Positions 57,891 through 64,000 of a stretch of DNA of 64,000 bases are shown here, piece after piece. The stretch comes from Portulaca oleracea (taxonomy: Eukaryota > Streptophyta > Magnoliopsida > Caryophyllales > Portulacaceae): positions 15,106,190-15,170,189 of the forward strand of contig CM055887.1 in assembly GCA_029582165.1 (NCBI GenBank), written 5' to 3'. The number at the start of each line of letters is the position of its first letter. Position 1 is the stretch's first letter. Below the pieces are notes generated by a model. The model made no database searches. It was not told where the DNA came from and was given only the letters and a program-made list of their open reading frames with translations. The position numbers and the translations under genes are program-made.

Positions 57891-58934
57891 ATAGCTAACC
57901 CTAAACAGTTTGATTAGAGGCACTTAATTAAAGTGTCCAACTAATCTCCCTTCTAATCTAGTTGCTGAACTAAACCAAATACTTCATATTACAACTTATA
58001 CTAACTAATACAATCCGGATACATTTGAAAAATAAAAGGAAAATAATGCTGGCTTCTGATTGGACCAAAAACCCAAAGGTTGGCAATTATGACAAATCAG
58101 AACCTTTCATAGCTGGGAGGGTAATTCTAAGTTACCTCAATAACTTTCCCGGGCTTTTCCTAAGCTGGATGTAATCTGAACAACTTAAGGAAGGCAGGTA
58201 AAGAATTAAATAACCCTCACTGTAGCTGAACAAAATAACTTGGCCTCTGAACTGAGGTTCTGGAAAAACTGATAATAAACAACCATTGCAGGGTTGCTTG
58301 CAACTTTAAGTCTCCTTGCTTGACAAGCTGGAACTTGCTTGGAACTTGAAAATTGCATGACAATGAACAAAAATCTCCTAGGGACCCTTGGCTGAATCTC
58401 ACTCAATCCAAAATTACAAAATTGAGAAAGATGCCTGCTTGGACTGGTTTTGCTGGGAACTGGATTTGACCTGAATGGCCAATGCTGGTGGAATGGATGG
58501 CTATGCTAGCCAAGACTTGCCTTACTAATGTGTAGCAAGCCTGGATGGATGATGTTGGTGGACTGGTGGTTGCTGTGGACTCCTTGATCTGTTGCTGAGG
58601 ATGGAAGCTTGCTGTTTCTGCTGGAATTCTTCGAACAGATGCTGATTTTGGCACAGCAAGGCTTGCTGCTGACAATACTGGTGCTGAAGTTGCTGGTGTA
58701 GCTTCCTTAGGTGATGAAGATGATGTAGAAGTTGCTCGTGCTGCTGCTGTGGCTGAATCTTCTTCATATTTCTGGTCTGAACTTGCTGGCAATGCTTGAA
58801 CTGCTACTGGTGTAGCTGGATGGTCTCCATCAGTTGGAAACAAAACAAAAAAAAAGGAGTTTTGGTTATATCTTGTTAATTAAGGTTCAAAAATCAAAAT
58901 ACAAATAATACTAACTCTTCCCTCCTTACTATTA

Positions 58935-59146
58935 GGCCCCGTTCTTTTATGCGGCTGGTTGGTTGCGGTTCCACACCGCACCACAACTTTTCATATTCCA
59001 CCAGAACCCACCACAATCCACTACAACCCACCACAATCTACCAACCCACTTACAATTATTTACACCACAATATTCCACAATCTACCACAACCTTTCACAT
59101 TCCACAATAACTTTTCCCAACCCACGACAATTTTCTAATTCCCACC
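58935..59146. mobile_element. Tourist-like MITE, copy 3, truncated
   Basis: It starts GGCCCCGTTCTTTTATGCGG after TTA (58932-58934) and shares GGTTGGTTGCGG and CACACCGCACC strings with the inverted copy 2 at 23211-23430. The right end is missing, and a hAT-like MITE begins at 59147. Confidence 0.65.
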
Positions 59147-59315
59147 TAGGGATGGCAATGGGCCTTCGACCCTGCCCAGATCCGCAGATCCAGATCCATT
59201 GTCAAGGATATGGGTCCACAAATTTTAGACCCAAAGGATATGGGTAAGGATATGGGTCCAATGGCCAAAAACGGATATGGAACTGGGTTCAAGGGCAGGA
59301 CCCAGATCCCTTATG

Positions 59316-59385
<70 letters not shown>

Positions 59386-59640
59386 TTGTGTTAGTTATGT
59401 TGTAATTTTGGATTGTATGACTACTTTGGATTATTTTTGAGATTGTAAGTTTGACATTTGTAGGTTTTCAGCAAAAAATTTGCGGATTTGCCAATTAATA
59501 TGCGGTAAAAAGTCAATTTAAATGTCGGTAATAAAGGATATGGGTCCAGTCAAAAATATGGGCAAGGATATGGGTCCTTCCAAAAAATACCCAAAGGATA
59601 TGGGTAAGGATATGGATCCAGATAAAAATATTGGTGTTGA
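59147..59640. mobile_element. hAT-like MITE remnant with TA microsatellite
   Basis: It begins TAGGGATGGCAATGGG, a common hAT MITE terminus in plants. It contains many AAGGATATGGGTCC units, some before and some after the microsatellite. The right terminus is not seen, and the remnant ends near the LTR at 59649. Confidence 0.55.
59317..59382. repeat. TA microsatellite, about 33 units
   Basis: An uninterrupted run of TA dinucleotides inside the hAT-like MITE. It is likely to vary in length between individuals. Confidence 0.95.
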
Positions 59641-59648
59641 TTCTGAAA

Positions 59649-61154
59649 TGTTGACCGCAAGCCCACGGTGTCCACCTGTAGAGTAGTCCGGCAAATACCG
59701 GTCGTTCCCACGAAGACTGTAGTATCAAACTTTATCCAATACAGTCAGAAATCTAGTAATATTAGATTGAAAACTTAAACAATTTTAAATATGGACTAAA
59801 TTAAGTAAAAGTAAAAAAAAATAAAATTAAAATAAAATAAAATAAAGTTTAGTAGTCAAAGGAAAACAAATTTTAACAAACCCGTTTTTAAAGAAGACCC
59901 AAATTCAGCCTTAACTAATCCTAATTAGTGAACTAAAATTAGCAAAAAAAAAAAAACTATATAACTAAAAATAGAAGACAGACCTACCTAGGCTACTATT
60001 GAATGACTATTCAATTGTCTGCCACCCTGGTTCCAATTATTACTCAAGTGTACTGACAAAAGAAAATAACTAGAATAAATAAAAGAAAAAGAAAAAAATG
60101 CAACAAGCTTGGTTGAAAGGTACGAAAGCTATACATGAAAACAGAGCATGAAAACTTCCATCTCATAACTTCTAATACCATCCTAACTTCTTTTTAGTTC
60201 AATAATCATCCTAAGCATGAAACTAAAGTGGGGAAAAAAACAGAAAGAAAGAAAATAAAAAATTTGAACCTGCATAGCTGAAGAAAAAAAAAAAACCTTG
60301 AAATAGAGAAGATGAACAAGGGAGAGTGATTACTCCAAACCCAGGTTAACAGAAAAAAATGAAAAAGGAAAAAAAAAAAGATCAATTTAACCCAGAGAAT
60401 TGTGTTATTGAGACCAAGTGTGAGAATTACAGCTTAAAAGTTAGAGGTCCAGACTGTTGAATGCAAGAAATACTTTAATCTCAAAGACAAGGTACACAAA
60501 GATAATCTACGCTAAAGAATTTGATTACTGGAAAAATCGGAGACTACAAGTTGAAAACTGAAAAATTGAATACCTCTACCACTCCCCTACTTATCTATTT
60601 ATACAAGAGTTTAGCACAACCCTAACAACCCACACTCCACAAAATCAGGGAGGTTCCCGATTTCACTCTATTCAACAACATGGTTTATTTGTTGCACCAA
60701 ATTAGCTGTTGACTCGGTCAGTTCTCCACCAATCTGACTGTTGTCTAACTCTTGTTAGCCTTGTGATGGTTATGTGGAGTCCAAGAAGCCTGAAGCTGCT
60801 ACAATTTAGCCGAATAAGATGGGATGGTTATGGCTTTAGGATTCTCTGATTGATGATGATAATGATATCTAATGAGGGAGAAGGAAATGAATGGTTGATA
60901 TGTGTAAGGCACGTGACTTAGGTAATTGGTAGGCTAGATTTTAGTTCTGGCTCATTTCTTCTTGTTCCAACCCATAGAGATGAAAGGCCCAACTCTATTT
61001 TCAATAGTTATTCCTTCATTTTTTTTTTCAATTTTTGTTATCATCCTCTAAAATTCAAATAAACTACCTAAAAATTCTAATTTAAAATTTATTTTGAGCT
61101 AAATTAAATATAAAGGTGTACACAAAATACCATAATTTTTTGCCTGAACAAACA
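59649..61154 (-). repeat. Athila-like 3' LTR
   Basis: On the minus strand it starts TGTTTGTTCAGG at 61154 and ends GGGCTTGCGGTCAACA at 59649, about 1.5 kb. The end region (GTCTTCGTGGGAACGACCGG, then GGGCTTGCGG) matches the usual 3' part of Athila-group LTRs and resembles the fragment at 12700-12766. A polypurine-like AATTTAAGTGTAGGG lies directly outside it at 61155-61169 (minus). The 5' LTR is beyond the window. Confidence 0.7.
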
Positions 61155-62990
61155 CCCTACACTTAAATTTTGCTTGTCCTCGAGTAAAAAGTTAGAAAAA
61201 AAATAAAATAAAATAAAAAAGGCAAAAAATTCTAACTCACTTACATAGGAATCACGGTTGCATTTAGCGTAAGCAACAAGCCCTTTTAAACCCCTAGGTT
61301 TCCCCTAGTGGACGAGTAGGTCTCGTGAGGGTTTGCAGAAGATATACCCACAAAATCTATAATATATATTTTTTTTCTTTTCGAAAGGGAAAGAACACAA
61401 AAAGAAAAGAAATAAAATAAAAATAAAGGACTAAGAAAAGGGGAAAAACAGGGGAAGAAAAATATACATAATTTAATGAAAAATATTACCCAAGAAACCC
61501 ATTTGCTACCATGTATATAGACAAAATGTACAAGTCAAGACAACGGTCTCACTGCTTACATCCACACATCAAGTATCACCCCATCATTATGTAGATTAAG
61601 TGTTGACTGGTAGAACCTCACTTTAGGATAAGTGGACATTCACAATCTACCATAAACTTGGTCATACTCTCAATTCTTTACCATTAGTAGGTTAAAATGA
61701 AATTATAATCAAGAGGACTTTTAAGGCTTGTAATGGAGGCTCGGGTTAAAGGTGAGGGACGGAAATCACTTTAGTATATGTGGAACTAAAAGCAAAGACG
61801 CTAATGGATCACAACTTATTTCTCAAACCATACCTCAAACTTCCATAAACACCCTTCAAGCTACCATGTATCAATAAATTATGGCACTTTTGGATGAGCT
61901 TTGAAATAAGTTAAAGTCCCTTCATGCCATTCTTTATTCTCTTTTTTTTCTTTTTTTTTCTTTTTTTTTGAAATGAAATAGAGAATGGCATGGGGGAAAA
62001 AAATAATAGCACAACTCAAACCAAAGTATTTTCACCCAACACTCTGAATTAAACAACGAGATGAAAAGATCACCACTTATATTTTTCTATATATCATCAT
62101 ACTTTTCCAATAAGATTGCTCCAATAAAACTGTCTTAGGGATATGGAATGTGTTTTGGCCAAGGACTTGGTTAATAGGTGCAACAATCATGAGGTAAAGG
62201 TTCATTAGGGTCATAAAAAGGAATTACATAAGTCACATGGTGGCTTTTTGGCTCATGTAGTTTAGAAACAAAGAATGCTTCTATCATGTTACAAATGCAT
62301 ATGCCATGTAGGATCTCGAAGAGAGACTGACCAAGTTCTAGATATATATTACCATGGAAGAGTCACATTCAAAAATGAACAAAGAGACTAACATGTATAT
62401 ATTAGTCATATAGGCTCAAGCCTCACGGGTTCATCTACTAAAGTCAAACACTAGCTCTAATATGAGGGGCTCAAGATTAAACATGAGATTTCACAATTTA
62501 ACCAAAGTCTATCATATTCATTTTATTCATATACACGCTAACAAATTAGACACAAGGGGTCAAAAATCAATCAAATTAGTATATAACCTCCCAAAAACAT
62601 TTTTTTTTGGGAAAGAAAAAAAAACAAAACAAAAAGGAAAAAAGGAAAAGGAGAGGGGAGAAAAAAAATCAGGATGAAAATCACTCACCACCACCCTACA
62701 CTTAAATGATACAATGTCCCTATTGCATAAAAAGCATAAGAATGGTGTGTGCAAAAGAAAAAATACAATAAAATACAATAAAATAAAAATAGAATAAAAA
62801 AACTAAGAGAAAAATGAAGAGAGAATGAGAAAAACAAATGAAAATAAAAATAAGGTTATGTTCAAATGGACAATTATACCGGGTTAAATGCTTGATGCAT
62901 CCAAGCAATCATCTCTATGTCATTAGTCCCCACACTGTGGTTTGTAGAGCGTCAGCTACTCTACTTCTCTTTCCTCAACAGGTAACTCTA
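61155..62990 (-). other. 3' internal region of the Athila-like element, no gene
   Basis: No coding sequence is recognised, and no env-like frame is seen. A second copy of the LTR-proximal string, CACCCTACACTTAAATGATA, lies at about 62692, with long A- and T-rich runs between. The open frames at 62462-62908 come from these runs. Confidence 0.55.
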
Positions 62991-63953
62991 AAAATGGCTT
63001 CAACCTTTGACCATTGACTTTAAACTGCAAATCTGTTGTAGGGTCGTGTATTTCTATAGCACCATGGGAAAAACATCAGAAACAATATAAGGACTTGTCC
63101 AACGATATCTCAACATACCTGGAAAAAGGTGTAGCTTGGAGTCATACAGTAACACCTTTTGGCATGGAAAAAACGCTTTTCTTCGAATGTGTCTGTCATG
63201 AAACAATTTGACTCTCTCTTTGTGAATTCTAGAGTTTTCATAAGCCTCCATCCTTATTTTTTCCAACTCACTTAACTACAATTTCCTCTCGACCCCTGCT
63301 ACCTCTAAGTCAAGGTTCAAAGTCTTTAGTGCCCATACAACCTTATGCTCAAGCTCTACAAGAAGATGACATGACTTACCATATACAACTCCGAAAGGAG
63401 ACACGCCTAAAGGAGTCTTAAAGGCGGTCCTATAAGCCCAAAGAGCATCAACAAGCTTGTCTGACCAATCTTTTCGGTTCCTATTCACGATTTTCTCCAA
63501 AATCTGTTTGATTTGTCTATTAGAAACCTCTTCTGGCCACTGGTCTGGGGGTGATAAGGGGTGGCTAAGCGATGTACGATCGAGTATTTTTTTCAACAAT
63601 GCATCAAAAGAGTGATTGTCAAAATGAGTACCTCGATCACTAATGATAACCCTAAGCATGTCATACCTCACAAAAATGTTCTCCCTAAGGAATTTAAAAA
63701 CTACACTAGCCTCAGTCGACCTGGTTGGCACTGCCTCTATCCAATTAGACACGTAGTCCACAGCCAGAAGAATGTACTCATTTCTAAAAGAAGAAGGAAA
63801 CGATCCCATAAAATCAATCCCCCAAACATCAAAGATCTCAACCCTAATAATTAGATTAAGGGGCATCATGTCTCTCCTACTGACTTTCCCAGTTTGTTGA
63901 CATCTATAGGCCTCCGACGACATCATCAGCATCAGTCGTCCAATGGTTGCCAC
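62991..63953 (-). pseudogene. Athila-like integrase, damaged
   Basis: On the minus strand the frame carries the end of the integrase zinc region ([16 protein letters not shown]) and the first catalytic Asp segment [31 protein letters not shown] follows, then the second Asp in [10 protein letters not shown] and the Glu segment [35 protein letters not shown] completes the core. A C-terminal part (VLLYDSKLHLFPGMLRYRW) continues in another frame at 63266-63054. The core before the catalytic Glu ([15 protein letters not shown]) looks shifted relative to the family, and the zinc region is damaged at 63905-63950. Integrase inserts retroelement cDNA into the genome; this copy is unlikely to work. Confidence 0.85.
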
Positions 63954-64000
63954 CTAAAGGCCTCCGACGACATCATCAGCATCAGTCGGCCAACGGTTGC
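63909..64000. repeat. 49 bp direct repeat at the window edge
   Basis: AGGCCTCCGACGACATCATC followed by AGCATCAGTCG occurs at about 63909 and again at about 63958. The copies differ by a few bases. It duplicates the integrase zinc-region coding sequence. Confidence 0.85.

Larger units (their letters stand above)
48101..58832 (-). repeat. Chromovirus-like 5' LTR, split by the Tat-like element
   Basis: The LTR spans 48101-48518 and 57891-58832, about 1.36 kb when the insertion is removed. Ends on the minus strand are TGATGGAGACC and CATACATCA, a TGATG/CATCA inverted repeat. It joins the initiator tRNA-Met primer site at its inner edge. The insertion point is CCCTATATATAGT, probably near the LTR's own TATA box. 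The 146-codon frame at 58403-58843 lies in the LTR and is low-complexity, not a gene. Confidence 0.75.

Noticed and set aside
58403..58843. 146-codon Ser/Thr/Pro/Ala-rich open frame on the minus strand
   Set aside because: It lies in the U3 part of the chromovirus-like LTR, is low-complexity (CTGCTG-type repeats) and has no motif. It overlaps another frame on the same strand.

Overview
The window looks like nuclear DNA of a flowering plant, most likely a eudicot with a large, repeat-rich genome. The evidence is intron-containing CC-NB-LRR genes, plant-type LTR retrotransposons of the Copia, chromovirus-like, Tat/Ogre-like and Athila-like groups, CACTA elements, a Helitron and several MITE families. 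Nothing in the sequence fixes the species. No rRNA or tRNA gene, bacterial-type operon or CRISPR array was seen. Boundaries, target-site duplications and splice sites were read by eye, and family names rest on remembered family motifs rather than a search.

Layout. 1-13.0 kb is a nest of transposons. A Tat/Ogre-like LTR (386-1927, minus strand) sits inside a Copia RNase H region, and that Copia element's 3' LTR (2825-8856) is split by a 5.35 kb CACTA element (2961-8310). The CACTA carries exon and intron pieces resembling three plant genes: MHF1/CENP-S, a LOG cytokinin-activating enzyme, and a CDKE/CDK8 kinase. A second CACTA-like element, an Athila-like 5' end and a 120 bp solo TRIM-like LTR follow. 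13-25 kb is AT-rich intergenic DNA with a complete gag-protease-only LTR element (15862-20557, TSD GGTAA), MITEs of four types and a Helitron (23917-25084).

25-37 kb is the only part with apparently intact host genes: two CC-NB-LRR (NLR) resistance-type genes in the same orientation (25744-28959 and 32523-36591). Each has its main body in one long exon followed by several short 3' exons that keep one reading frame. Both have a Ser in place of the second Asp of kinase-2 and a degenerate MHD motif. A tandem-repeat-bearing terminal-inverted-repeat element lies between them.

37-64 kb is again nested repeats. It holds a MULE-like element with a short ORF, a decayed Copia element, a decayed gag, and a truncated chromovirus-like element (minus) whose LTR is split by a complete 9.4 kb gag-only Tat-like element (48519-57890). 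The window ends in an Athila-like element with an integrase on the minus strand.

The most notable signals are the three-gene capture inside the CACTA element, hairpins in the Tat-like LTRs whose stems keep position and pairing while their sequence changes between copies, the shared noncanonical nucleotide-binding motifs of the two NLRs, and two unrelated gag-only retrotransposon families side by side.
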